From the NCBI GenBank assembly GCA_945788325.1, contig CALZLL010000002.1, positions 1 to 47,092 on the forward strand: a stretch of 47,092 bases of DNA, given 5' to 3'. The first letter of the stretch is position 1. Each line of letters opens with the position of its first letter. The notes beneath the pieces were generated by a model, which saw nothing but the letters and a program-made list of their open reading frames with translations, searched no databases and was not told the origin of the DNA. Shown in pieces: positions 16,146 to 24,097 of the stretch. The stretch is from an uncultured Clostridium sp. Lineage in GTDB: Bacteria; Bacillota_I; Bacilli_A; RF39; UBA660. A program made the position numbers and the translations under genes.

Positions 16146-17990
16146 TTATTTCTTTTCTTCAAATTCAGCGTCTACTACTTCGTCTTCGTTATTTTTTTTA
16201 TTTTTCTTTTCTTTTTTATCTTTTTTTGCTTCTTCTTCAGCTTTAGCTTGAGATGCTTTATTAGCTTCTTCGTAAACTTTAGCTCCTAAAGCCATTGCTT
16301 TTTCTGAAAGTTTTTCAGTCGCTTTTTTAATTTTATCTACGTCTTCCCCTTCTAATTCCTTTTTAAGATCTTTAACTAATTCTTCGGCTTCTTCTTTATC
16401 TTTTTTATCAACCTTATCACCTAAATCTTTAATAGATTTTTCAGTTGCAAAAATCATTTGTTCTGCTTCGTTTTTAGCATCTGCTAAAGCTTTTTTCTTT
16501 TCGTCAGCAGCTTTATTAGCTTCTGCTTCTTTCATCATCTTATCAATTTCTTCATCAGTTAAATTAGTTGATGAAGTAATAGTTATAGCTTGTTCTTTTC
16601 CAGTTCCTAAGTCTTTTGCTTTTACGTTAACGATACCATTAGCATCAATGTCAAAAGTAACTTCAATTTGAGGTATACCCCTTGGTGCTGGTGGAATGTT
16701 AGTTAATTGAAATCTACCAAGCGTTTTATTATCTGAAGCCATTGGTCTTTCACCTTGAAGAACGTGTATATCAACGGCTGGTTGATTATCAGCAGCAGTT
16801 GAGAATACTTGTGATTTTGATGTAGGAATAGTTGTGTTTCTTTCAATTAAGGTAGTCATAACGTTACCCATTGTTTCAATACCAAGTGAAAGTGGTGTAA
16901 CATCAAGTAATACGATATCATTAACATCACCAGTTAATACCCCACCTTGAATAGCTGCACCCATTGCAACAACTTCGTCAGGGTTAACACCTTTAGATGG
17001 CTCTTTACCTAATTCTTCTTTAATTAATTCTTGTACTTTTGGAATACGAGTTGAACCACCAACTAGTAAAACTTTATCAATGTCACTAGCTTTTAACTTA
17101 GCATCTTTAAGAGCTTTTCTAACTGGTTCTAACGTAGATTCGGTCAAATCATTTGTTAAATCTTCAAACTTAGCTCTAGTAAGTGAAGTTTCAAAGTTAA
17201 TTACTCCATCTGGTCCTTGTGCTAAGAATGGTAAAGAAATTTGAGTTGTACTCATACCAGATAAATCTTTTTTAGCTTTTTCAGCGGCATCTTGTAATCT
17301 TTGCATTGCCATTTTATCATCAGATAAGTCAACGTTATGTTCTTTTTTAATTTCATCTACTAAGTAATCAACTATTCTTTCATCATAATCATCACCACCT
17401 AAATGGTTATTTCCAGAAGTTGATTTAACCTCAAATACACCATCACCTAATTCTAGGATAGATACGTCAAACGTACCACCACCTAAGTCATAAACAAGTA
17501 CTGTTTGAGTATTTTCTTGTTTATCAAGACCATATGCTAAAGCTGCAGCAGTTGGCTCGTTTATAATTCTTTCAACTTCAAGACCAGCAATTTTACCAGC
17601 GTTTTTAGTAGCTTGTCTTTGTGAATCGTTAAAGTATGCTGGAACAGTGATAACTGCCTTATCAACCGTTTCACCTAAGTAAGCTTCAGCAGTTTTCTTT
17701 AAATCTCCTAAAATCATTGCAGATACTTCTTCTGGAGTATACTCCTTACCATTTGCTTTAACCTTTTTATCAGTACCCATTAATCTTTTAATAGATCTTA
17801 TTGTATCTGGATTAACTACCATTTGTCTTTTAGCAGCTCCTCCTACAATAATATCCCCATTTTTGAAAGCAACAACCGATGGAGTTGTTCTTTCTCCTTC
17901 TGGATTAGCTATTACTTTAGCTTCTCCTCCTTCATATACAGCAACACATGAGTTTGTTGTACCTAAATCAATACCTATTGTTTTTCCCAT
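16146..17990 (-). CDS. dnaK: Hsp70 chaperone DnaK
   Basis: The 614-residue ATP-driven chaperone binds exposed hydrophobic stretches of client proteins. Visible Hsp70 signatures are IGIDLGTTNSCVAV at the N-terminus, VYDLGGGTFDVS in the middle and VLLVGGSTRIPKV of the ATPase domain. The substrate-binding domain follows (DVTPLSLGIET), then a helical lid and a Lys/Glu-rich tail ending DAEFEEKK. Length and tail are typical. It starts 17 bases after grpE with AAAGGAATG upstream. Confidence 0.98.
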   Translation of the reverse strand: MGKTIGIDLGTTNSCVAVYEGGEAKVIANPEGERTTPSVVAFKNGDIIVGGAAKRQMVVNPDTIRSIKRLMGTDKKVKANGKEYTPEEVSAMILGDLKKTAEAYLGETVDKAVITVPAYFNDSQRQATKNAGKIAGLEVERIINEPTAAALAYGLDKQENTQTVLVYDLGGGTFDVSILELGDGVFEVKSTSGNNHLGGDDYDERIVDYLVDEIKKEHNVDLSDDKMAMQRLQDAAEKAKKDLSGMSTTQISLPFLAQGPDGVINFETSLTRAKFEDLTNDLTESTLEPVRKALKDAKLKASDIDKVLLVGGSTRIPKVQELIKEELGKEPSKGVNPDEVVAMGAAIQGGVLTGDVNDIVLLDVTPLSLGIETMGNVMTTLIERNTTIPTSKSQVFSTAADNQPAVDIHVLQGERPMASDNKTLGRFQLTNIPPAPRGIPQIEVTFDIDANGIVNVKAKDLGTGKEQAITITSSTNLTDEEIDKMMKEAEANKAADEKKKALADAKNEAEQMIFATEKSIKDLGDKVDKKDKEEAEELVKDLKKELEGEDVDKIKKATEKLSEKAMALGAKVYEEANKASQAKAEEEAKKDKKEKKNKKNNEDEVVDAEFEEKK

Positions 17991-18007
17991 TATATATCAT
18001 TCCTTTC

Positions 18008-18541
18008 TTATTTATTAACCTTGACCATAGATGGTCTTATAACTTTATCTTTTAACATGTATCCTTTTTGAAGAACCTCAAGGATAACATCTTGCTCTTT
18101 TTGATCATTTTCCTCAGTCATTACCGCTTGATGATACATTGGATCAAATTTCTTATCAATACATTCTATTTCTTTTACCCCATACTTTTCCAATGCATTT
18201 AATAGTGATTTATGAATCATTTTAACACCATCCATTAAATTATTATCACTACTTTCAAGCTTAATAGCCCTTTCAAAATTATCAATTATTGGAAGAAGTT
18301 CCATTATTAAATCTTCATTTGCAAACTTAAGTAATCTTTCCACTTCCTCATCTTTTCTTTTGCGATAATTAACAAGGTCAGCTTGGGCTCTTAAAAATTT
18401 TTCCTCAGCCTCAGCTGTTTTTTTATTGATTTCTTCAATTTCCTTAGCGGTAATTTTTACAACATCTTCTTGTTTATCATGCTTTTTATCATTATGTTCT
18501 TTTTTTATATTTTTATTTTTATTTTTTGTTTCTTCTTTCAT
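18008..18541 (-). CDS. grpE: Nucleotide exchange factor GrpE
   Basis: The 177-residue homodimeric GrpE releases ADP from DnaK. A highly charged Lys-rich N-terminal tail (1-35) precedes the long coiled-coil (EEKFLRAQADLVNYRKRKDEE) and the beta domain with HQAVMTEE and VLQKGYMLKDKVIRPSMVKV, the GrpE signature. It begins three bases after the hrcA stop, with AAAGGTAG as its ribosome binding site. Confidence 0.96.
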   Translation of the reverse strand: MKEETKNKNKNIKKEHNDKKHDKQEDVVKITAKEIEEINKKTAEAEEKFLRAQADLVNYRKRKDEEVERLLKFANEDLIMELLPIIDNFERAIKLESSDNNLMDGVKMIHKSLLNALEKYGVKEIECIDKKFDPMYHQAVMTEENDQKEQDVILEVLQKGYMLKDKVIRPSMVKVNK

Positions 18542-18544
18542 AAG

Positions 18545-19534
18545 CTACCTTTCTATGTTATTTTTTATGAACTCAAGTAGCGATACTACCTTTTCATAAT
18601 CCATTCTCTTTGGTCCCACAATCGCTATTGTACCAGCTTCTCCATTTACGCTATACTTAGTTTTTATAACTGATACATCATCATCAAAGTTATTTTCATG
18701 ACCAATGTATACGTTTATGTTGTTGTCTTCAGCTTCTATTTTTCTAACCATCTTATCATCATCAAACTTATTTAAGATTTCTTTTATCTTAGATACGTTA
18801 TCAAACTCTTGATAATCAAGAAGCTTAGTTCTACCTGACATATGCATATGACTCTTATACGAAAATTCGTTAAAAGCATTGTAAAAAGCTTGATATAAAG
18901 CTTCGTGAGATTTAACATAATTTCCTATTATTGGTTTAATTTCAAATTCAAGTTTAGCACTTACCTCATCAAGTGGTGTTCCAACAAGAAGTTTGTTAAT
19001 TAGCTCAACTACTTTTTTTACATCAGAAGTTGATATACCACTTTCTATATTTATTTCTTTATGTTCAATGTGTCCTTTATCAGTTATTACTATTGCGATA
19101 ACTTTACCCTTTTCAAAAGGAACAACTTCTACCTGCTTAAGTTTGTTATCAGAACTACTTGATCCTAAAACCACCGAAGTACAATTAGTTATTTCTGATA
19201 TTATTTCCATACTTTTAGCTATAACATCAGATATAACAAGTGATTTATTATCAAATATCCTTTGAAGTTTAAGTACGTCCTCACCAGTCATTTCTTTGGG
19301 CTTCATTAAGTTATCTACGTAATATCTATAACCCATTTCACTTGGTACCCTACCTGATGACGTATGAGTTTTTTCTAAGTAACCCATATCCTCTAAAGAC
19401 GCCATTTCATTTCTTATCGTTGCTGAAGAACAATTAAGCTCATCACATAATCCAGATGATCCAACTGGATTAGCAGTTTTTATATATTCTTCTACAATTA
19501 ATTTAAGAAGCTTGCGTTGTCTTTCACTAAGCAA
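18545..19534 (-). CDS. hrcA: Heat-shock repressor HrcA
   Basis: HrcA binds CIRCE operators and represses the operon when GroEL-type chaperone capacity is free. The N-terminal winged helix (LSERQRKLLKLIVEEYIKTA, then SSATIRNEMASLEDMGYLEKTHTSSGRVPSEMGYR) and the C-terminal domain are intact; length is about 329 residues. I place the start at TTG 19534, giving MLSERQ as in other HrcA proteins and eight bases after GAAGG. The upstream GTG (19543) and ATG (19540) are too close to that site. It is the first gene of hrcA-grpE-dnaK-pepF-dnaJ and is autoregulated through the CIRCE at 19583. Confidence 0.95.
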   Translation of the reverse strand: MLSERQRKLLKLIVEEYIKTANPVGSSGLCDELNCSSATIRNEMASLEDMGYLEKTHTSSGRVPSEMGYRYYVDNLMKPKEMTGEDVLKLQRIFDNKSLVISDVIAKSMEIISEITNCTSVVLGSSSSDNKLKQVEVVPFEKGKVIAIVITDKGHIEHKEINIESGISTSDVKKVVELINKLLVGTPLDEVSAKLEFEIKPIIGNYVKSHEALYQAFYNAFNEFSYKSHMHMSGRTKLLDYQEFDNVSKIKEILNKFDDDKMVRKIEAEDNNINVYIGHENNFDDDVSVIKTKYSVNGEAGTIAIVGPKRMDYEKVVSLLEFIKNNIER

Positions 19535-19566
19535 GTACATCACCTTCTTTCTTGTAGTCTGCTAAT

Positions 19567-19595
19567 ATTATAATATGTCATTTTAGCAATGTCAA
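19567..19595 (-). promoter_or_regulatory. SigA-type promoter of the hrcA operon
   Basis: TTGACA (19595-19590), 17 bases, TATAAT (19572-19567): a perfect consensus promoter whose -35 box lies inside the CIRCE element. Confidence 0.88.
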
Positions 19596-19609
19596 TACAT
19601 GAGTGCTAA
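19583..19609. promoter_or_regulatory. CIRCE operator (HrcA binding site)
   Basis: On the minus strand TTAGCACTC (19609-19601), 9 bases, CATTGCTAA (19591-19583). One half is the exact CIRCE consensus; the other deviates in the inner three bases, where it overlaps the -35 TTGACA. Confidence 0.9.
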
Positions 19610-19718
19610 AAAATAATTAAAAATTATTAAAACGTTTATTAATTCTTAAAAAAGATCCTTTAAACTATACTATGATAGTGTATTACAATAATTATAGGTT
19701 TGCTATGAACGATGAAAA

Positions 19719-19991
19719 ATGATAAAAGATATCCATAAAGAAGCACAAAGTTACTTTGTCAATGATGAAAAATCTACATTTACAAATATAAAAAATACAA
19801 AAAATATGATCCAGTTCCTGGATTTGTTCTTAGTGAACAATTAGTTTTTTTAAGATTTTTAAACAAAATTTTTTTATGAAATGGAATATCCTTACTATGG
19901 TGGTAAGTTCTTTACTATTGATCTAAATAATATTAGATGTTTTTCATGTTTAATTTGTTATAAGTTAAGCTTTTTTATTTTCTCTAAATAA
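19719..19991 (+). pseudogene. Decayed gene fragment, at least two frameshifts
   Basis: The 19610-20104 gap holds a plus-strand stretch that reads as protein only if two shifts at A/T runs are allowed. It starts MIKDIHKEAQSYFVNDEKST, continues in another frame as KKYDPVPGFVLSEQLVFLRF, then in the third as EMEYPYYGGKFFTIDLNNIR and stops at 19991. The joined product of about 90 residues has no family I recognise. Low-complexity DNA could mimic this, so confidence is modest. Confidence 0.4.
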
Positions 19992-20011
19992 AACGCACTT
20001 TCCCTATATAT

Positions 20012-20053
20012 AAAAAAGTAGCATAACTACGCAGGTTAATTTGTAATTATGCT
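20012..20053 (-). terminator. Terminator after the 82-residue gene
   Basis: AGCATAA-TTAC on the minus strand pairs with GTA-TTATGCT after a 12-base loop with one mismatch, followed by AC and TTTTTT. It lies about 50 bases downstream of the gene at 20105. Confidence 0.6.
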
Positions 20054-20104
20054 GTCTTTGATATCCATATACATAACCATATCTATTATGATATATGTAA
20101 TTTT

Positions 20105-20353
20105 TTATTTTGACATTTTCTGTTCTTCTTCTGGTAATTCAAACCCCATACTTGTGTAATCTTCATCTAAAACCTCATTCATGTGAATAACAGCTTTAAT
20201 TCTTTCATCATAATCAAGTAATTCTAGTCTAGCAGCTAAATTTCTAGCCCACTCTATATTAGCTGCACATTTAGCTCTTACATTTTCTGGTGCTTTATCT
20301 AGCACCTCTGTATTTCTTTCTATTTTTGATAAATAATGTTCATTTCCGTACAT
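20105..20353 (-). CDS. Uncharacterised small soluble protein
   Basis: This 82-residue protein has no membrane segment or signal. It is helical and charged, with the segment IEWARNLAARLELLDYDERI and an acidic end. I do not recognise the family. GGAG lies 10 bases before the ATG, and the gene follows the LRR surface protein by 22 bases, suggesting cotranscription. Confidence 0.65.
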   Translation of the reverse strand: MYGNEHYLSKIERNTEVLDKAPENVRAKCAANIEWARNLAARLELLDYDERIKAVIHMNEVLDEDYTSMGFELPEEEQKMSK

Positions 20354-20375
20354 AATTTAAAAACTCCTATATTTA

Positions 20376-21482
20376 TTATTTTACAACCTTTTCTCCATAC
20401 AAACCACCGTCTGTGTATTCATCAAAGTGAATATCCGCCCAACTTCCTTTAGTCACTATTATTTTTGTTTTATCTTTTTTTCCATAGTCTGAATCACTAT
20501 AATAAAATGCGTTAAAAGCAATATTTGTTACACTTTCAGGAATTGTTACGCTTTTAAGTGTAGGAATATCCGCAAAAGCCGCTTCCCCAATAGTAGTTAA
20601 TGAATTAGGTAATTTAACATCTTTTAATGATGTATGGCTAAATGCTTCTGCTTCAATAACTTTAAGATTATTATTCCATTTAACCTCACTTAATTTTATT
20701 GCTTCATAAAAAGCATTTTCATCTATCTTCTCAACATTATCTGGAATTTTAATTTTACTTAATGATTCACAGTAATAACAAAAATCATGTGGAATTTCTT
20801 TGATATTTTTAGGTAAGTTTATTGTTTTTAATTTATAGCATTGAGAGAAAAAATCAGCTGGTATTACAAAATCTGGATTTTCAAAAACTATACTTTCTAA
20901 AATATAATTACTGAAATCATCATTATTCCAAAAAATATCATAATCTGCTGTTTCATAATATGCAGGAATAATAAGATTTTTTTGCCTTAATCCTTTTTCT
21001 GTTAATGCATAAATTGTTGTATCATAACTTTCAAAATAAATGCTATTACTACCATTATTAGAAGTGCCAATACCACTACTATTATTTGTACTTGAATTAC
21101 GTAATAATATTATTAAGACTATAATAGTAACTAAAACTCCAACTATTACAAGTGTTAACTTGAGATTCATTTTATTTTTAACATTATCTATTGAAGAATT
21201 ACTTCCTTGTATATTATCATTAGTGTTAATTACTATATCACTATAATTATCACTAGCATCTGATTGTGAATTCATTTGATTAACATTATTTGATTGTTGC
21301 TGTAAATTTTGTTCATAATTACTATTAATATTTAAATTTTGATTTTTTTCTATGTTGGTATTAAAGCTTTCACTTGAGAAAAAGTTTCCATTTTGTTGAT
21401 TTGTATTAAATTCATTATTAGTACTATTTATACCATTCTGATTCAAGTTATTATAATCATTATCATTAAAATTATTATTCAT
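20376..21482 (-). CDS. Membrane-anchored BspA-type leucine-rich repeat protein
   Basis: The 368-residue protein has an Asn/Gln-rich disordered N-terminus (1-100), one membrane segment (about 107-127) and an external domain. That domain carries BspA-like (LRR_5) repeats between about 190 and 350, such as FFSQCYKLKTINLPKNIKEI, FCYYCESLSKIKIPDNVEKI and AFADIPTLKSVTIPESVTNI. Orientation is N-in/C-out. Such repeats mediate binding at the cell surface; the ligand is unknown. AAAGGAGAA precedes the ATG and a TATAAT lies in the upstream gap. Confidence 0.82.
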   Translation of the reverse strand: MNNNFNDNDYNNLNQNGINSTNNEFNTNQQNGNFFSSESFNTNIEKNQNLNINSNYEQNLQQQSNNVNQMNSQSDASDNYSDIVINTNDNIQGSNSSIDNVKNKMNLKLTLVIVGVLVTIIVLIILLRNSSTNNSSGIGTSNNGSNSIYFESYDTTIYALTEKGLRQKNLIIPAYYETADYDIFWNNDDFSNYILESIVFENPDFVIPADFFSQCYKLKTINLPKNIKEIPHDFCYYCESLSKIKIPDNVEKIDENAFYEAIKLSEVKWNNNLKVIEAEAFSHTSLKDVKLPNSLTTIGEAAFADIPTLKSVTIPESVTNIAFNAFYYSDSDYGKKDKTKIIVTKGSWADIHFDEYTDGGLYGEKVVK

Positions 21483-21796
21483 ATTTTCTCCTTTATTATT
21501 TCTATGTTAGATTATAATAAAATTGTATAATTTTTTTATTTTAAAGTCAATAATACATATATTTAATGTAAAATTTAAATACGATATCAAAAAAGATAAT
21601 ATACTTATTATTTCCGATTACTTAATACATTCATTAAACAATTGAGGCTTTATATTATAAAGTTTTGTTTTAATATCTAAATAGTTGGTTTAATTTTATT
21701 ATTATTCCCGTCAATGGTTTTAAAAGCTTTGTGGAAATGCAGTGGTAAACTAAAAGTAGATAATAAAAAAAGAACCATACATATGATTCTAATAAT
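21483..21796. other. Intergenic stretch of 314 bases
   Basis: Besides a TATAAT near the LRR gene start and a terminator at 21764-21790 I see no gene, RNA or repeat. Short open stretches on both strands lack ribosome binding sites and recognisable sequence. Confidence 0.5.
21764..21790 (-). terminator. Terminator after the tail-anchored acidic protein gene
   Basis: AGAATCAT/ATGGTTCT with a 4-base loop (one G-U pair) and seven U on the minus strand, just after the stop at 21797. Confidence 0.78.
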
Positions 21797-22165
21797 TTAT
21801 TTGATAAATGAAATTACTTTTTCAATTCCAATAATATATATTACTAAAGCTGCTATATCAAGTACTAATAAGATTGATAATAAAACAATAAGTGGCGCTT
21901 TGTTTTTCTTAGGTTCTATTACTTGATTATTATCTTCTTTTTCTGTAGATTTCTCTTCAACTTTTTCTTCTTTTACCTCTTCATCTTCAAGCTTTGTTTC
22001 ATTTTCAATTGTTATATCATTACCAATTATAGGTTCTTCTATTGCTGGTTCATCAAGTTTAGGAGTATCACTTTCTTTTTCACCTGATACTTCTTCTTTT
22101 TTAGAAGCATCATCTATTTCTTCTATATCATCTATTTCTTCAATCATTTCATCTTTAGCATCCAT
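21797..22165 (-). CDS. Acidic tail-anchored membrane protein
   Basis: The 122 residues comprise a strongly acidic, Glu-rich region (1-88) and a single C-terminal membrane segment (about 90-115, PLIVLLSILLVLDIAALVIY). This is a tail-anchor layout with the acidic part in the cytoplasm. No family is recognised. GGAGG precedes the ATG, TATAAT lies about 30 bases upstream, and a terminator follows, so it is probably a single-gene unit. Confidence 0.65.
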   Translation of the reverse strand: MDAKDEMIEEIDDIEEIDDASKKEEVSGEKESDTPKLDEPAIEEPIIGNDITIENETKLEDEEVKEEKVEEKSTEKEDNNQVIEPKKNKAPLIVLLSILLVLDIAALVIYIIGIEKVISFIK

Positions 22166-22209
22166 TTTATATACCTCCGTATCTTATAATTAATTATACC
22201 TTAAGTTTA

Positions 22210-23316
22210 TCATTTATTCAAGAGTTTATATTTATCTAAAAATTTTAATATAACTTCATTTGATACATAAAGATACTTATTTTGTATAAAGACAAAATCA
22301 TTTTCTTCTTTTATTAAACCTTTTAATAATAATTCGTGATAATCAAATACATCACATAAGTTAACTTTATATTTTGCTTTAAATTCTTTTTTATTTATAC
22401 CATTTATTTTTCTTAAATTAAGCATTACTTCATCAAGCATCATTTGTTTTTTATTTATCTTTTCTTCATTTAATCTTTTATTATCATTTATATAATTAAT
22501 TATACTTCTAGTATTATCATACCTTATTTTATTAACAAATCCTGATGCACCTGCTCCAAAACCATAATATTCATCATTATTCCAATAAGTTAAATTATGT
22601 TTAGATTGATACCCTTCTTTTGCAAAATTACTTATCTCATAATGAATATATCCACTTTCTTTTAATTCTTTTATAATTGTATTATACATTTTTAGCGACA
22701 ATTCTTCATCCATTTTTATGTTACCCTTTATTTTTAAATCAGTATGATCTTCAATAATTAGAGAATAAGTACTAATATGATTTACGTTTAAACTTTTAAA
22801 TATTTTTATATCTTCTTTTAAATCATCAATCGTTTGTGTTGGTAAATCATACATTAAATCGACATTTATGTTATTAAAATACTCTTTAGCTAATTTTATT
22901 TTTTTAAGCATTTGATCTTTATTTATCTTTCTATTTAAAATACTTTGAAATTTATTATTAAAGCTTTCTATTCCGATACTAAGTCTATTTACCCTATTAT
23001 TTTTTAAAAATACAAGTAATTTTTTAGTTATATCTTCATAATTACATTCAAAAGTAAATTCATAATCCTTTTCTAATTTAAATTTACCAAATATCTTAAA
23101 TAATGTTTCTAATTCATCAGGTAATAAAGAGCTTGGTGTTCCGCCCCCAATATATAAAGTCTTTAACGTATCATTTTTATAATTTTCTTTTATTTCTTTT
23201 TCTAGTGCTAATAAGTATTTTTTTACTATTTTTTTATTATGATAATTTTTGCAAAAATCACAATAAGAACAAATAGTTTTACAAAAAGGAATATGAACAT
23301 AGCAACTTTTTATCAT
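22210..23316 (-). CDS. hemW: Radical SAM protein HemW (coproporphyrinogen oxidase-like)
   Basis: The 368-residue radical SAM enzyme carries YVHIPFCKTICSYCDF with C12, C16 and C19 for the 4Fe-4S cluster. It also shows LYIGGGTPSSL, RLSIGIESFN and the C-terminal HemN-like region. HemW is a haem-binding chaperone-type relative of HemN that inserts haem into proteins, often misnamed coproporphyrinogen III oxidase. No haem biosynthesis gene is visible nearby. The ATG overlaps the stop of the preceding gene (ATGA), indicating translational coupling. lepA-hemW proximity is conserved in Bacillus. Confidence 0.92.
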   Translation of the reverse strand: MIKSCYVHIPFCKTICSYCDFCKNYHNKKIVKKYLLALEKEIKENYKNDTLKTLYIGGGTPSSLLPDELETLFKIFGKFKLEKDYEFTFECNYEDITKKLLVFLKNNRVNRLSIGIESFNNKFQSILNRKINKDQMLKKIKLAKEYFNNINVDLMYDLPTQTIDDLKEDIKIFKSLNVNHISTYSLIIEDHTDLKIKGNIKMDEELSLKMYNTIIKELKESGYIHYEISNFAKEGYQSKHNLTYWNNDEYYGFGAGASGFVNKIRYDNTRSIINYINDNKRLNEEKINKKQMMLDEVMLNLRKINGINKKEFKAKYKVNLCDVFDYHELLLKGLIKEENDFVFIQNKYLYVSNEVILKFLDKYKLLNK

Positions 23317-24071
23317 TGTAACCTCATTGTTATTTCTTTTTTTTCTAATAAATCTTCATAGTAGCAATTATAACAATCATCACAGTATTTAATCGTTTTA
23401 TTCTTATCTCCTAAAATACTATTTGGAAGATAAGATAAAACTTCATTATTTAATATAGCTTGATTTACTATTCCACCATTATCAGTAATCATCATTTGTA
23501 TATATAATGGATTTATATATTTATTTTTTATTACGTAGTACGCATTATATCTATTTTTCATTTCATAATTTGGTTCTATCATTTCATATACGTTACTTAT
23601 TAACTTATCATTACAAACATTATATATGCATGCTTTATCATATGAATACATAATTATTTTTTTATCGTCTATACCATAATATGCCACCATGGATTGTAAT
23701 GGATTACTTGGTATTATAGTGCCATCTATATTAACAAACTTTGTATTTTCTAAATCAATAACGTAAAATTCTTCTTCAGAAACTTTATAAATTGCTTTCT
23801 TATTTTTATATACATTAATTTCATTATTATATTTATAACTTTTAAAAGAATCATAATCTACTATGTCTTTTCTAAATGGAACAACTAGTTTTAAATCTTC
23901 TGTTAAAACAGCGGTTATAACTTCAAGCATTTTGTTTGGTAACTCTTTTACATCCATTATTGGTATGTATCCATCTATTGATTTAGTACGATTTAAGTCT
24001 ACGTTAACTTTATAATCACCATATTCTAAATGTATTATTTTAGCTGGCATTATTTTAGCTTTTACCTTCAT
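23313..24071 (-). CDS. Uncharacterised 252-residue protein coupled to hemW
   Basis: There is no membrane segment or signal peptide. The protein is rich in beta-type segments, with a C-terminal cluster of Cys and acidic residues, IKYCDDCYNCYYEDLLEKKE, which could bind metal. I do not recognise a family. It sits between lepA (26 bases away) and hemW (4-base overlap), so it belongs to that operon. Confidence 0.7.
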   Translation of the reverse strand: MKVKAKIMPAKIIHLEYGDYKVNVDLNRTKSIDGYIPIMDVKELPNKMLEVITAVLTEDLKLVVPFRKDIVDYDSFKSYKYNNEINVYKNKKAIYKVSEEEFYVIDLENTKFVNIDGTIIPSNPLQSMVAYYGIDDKKIIMYSYDKACIYNVCNDKLISNVYEMIEPNYEMKNRYNAYYVIKNKYINPLYIQMMITDNGGIVNQAILNNEVLSYLPNSILGDKNKTIKYCDDCYNCYYEDLLEKKEITMRLQ

Positions 24072-24097
24072 TTATATTTCCCCCCCTTAAATGATTA

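Noticed and set aside
21714..21926. Plus-strand open frame over the tail-anchored protein gene
   Set aside because: It has no ribosome binding site and runs antisense to a gene with a good start and a terminator; treated as chance.
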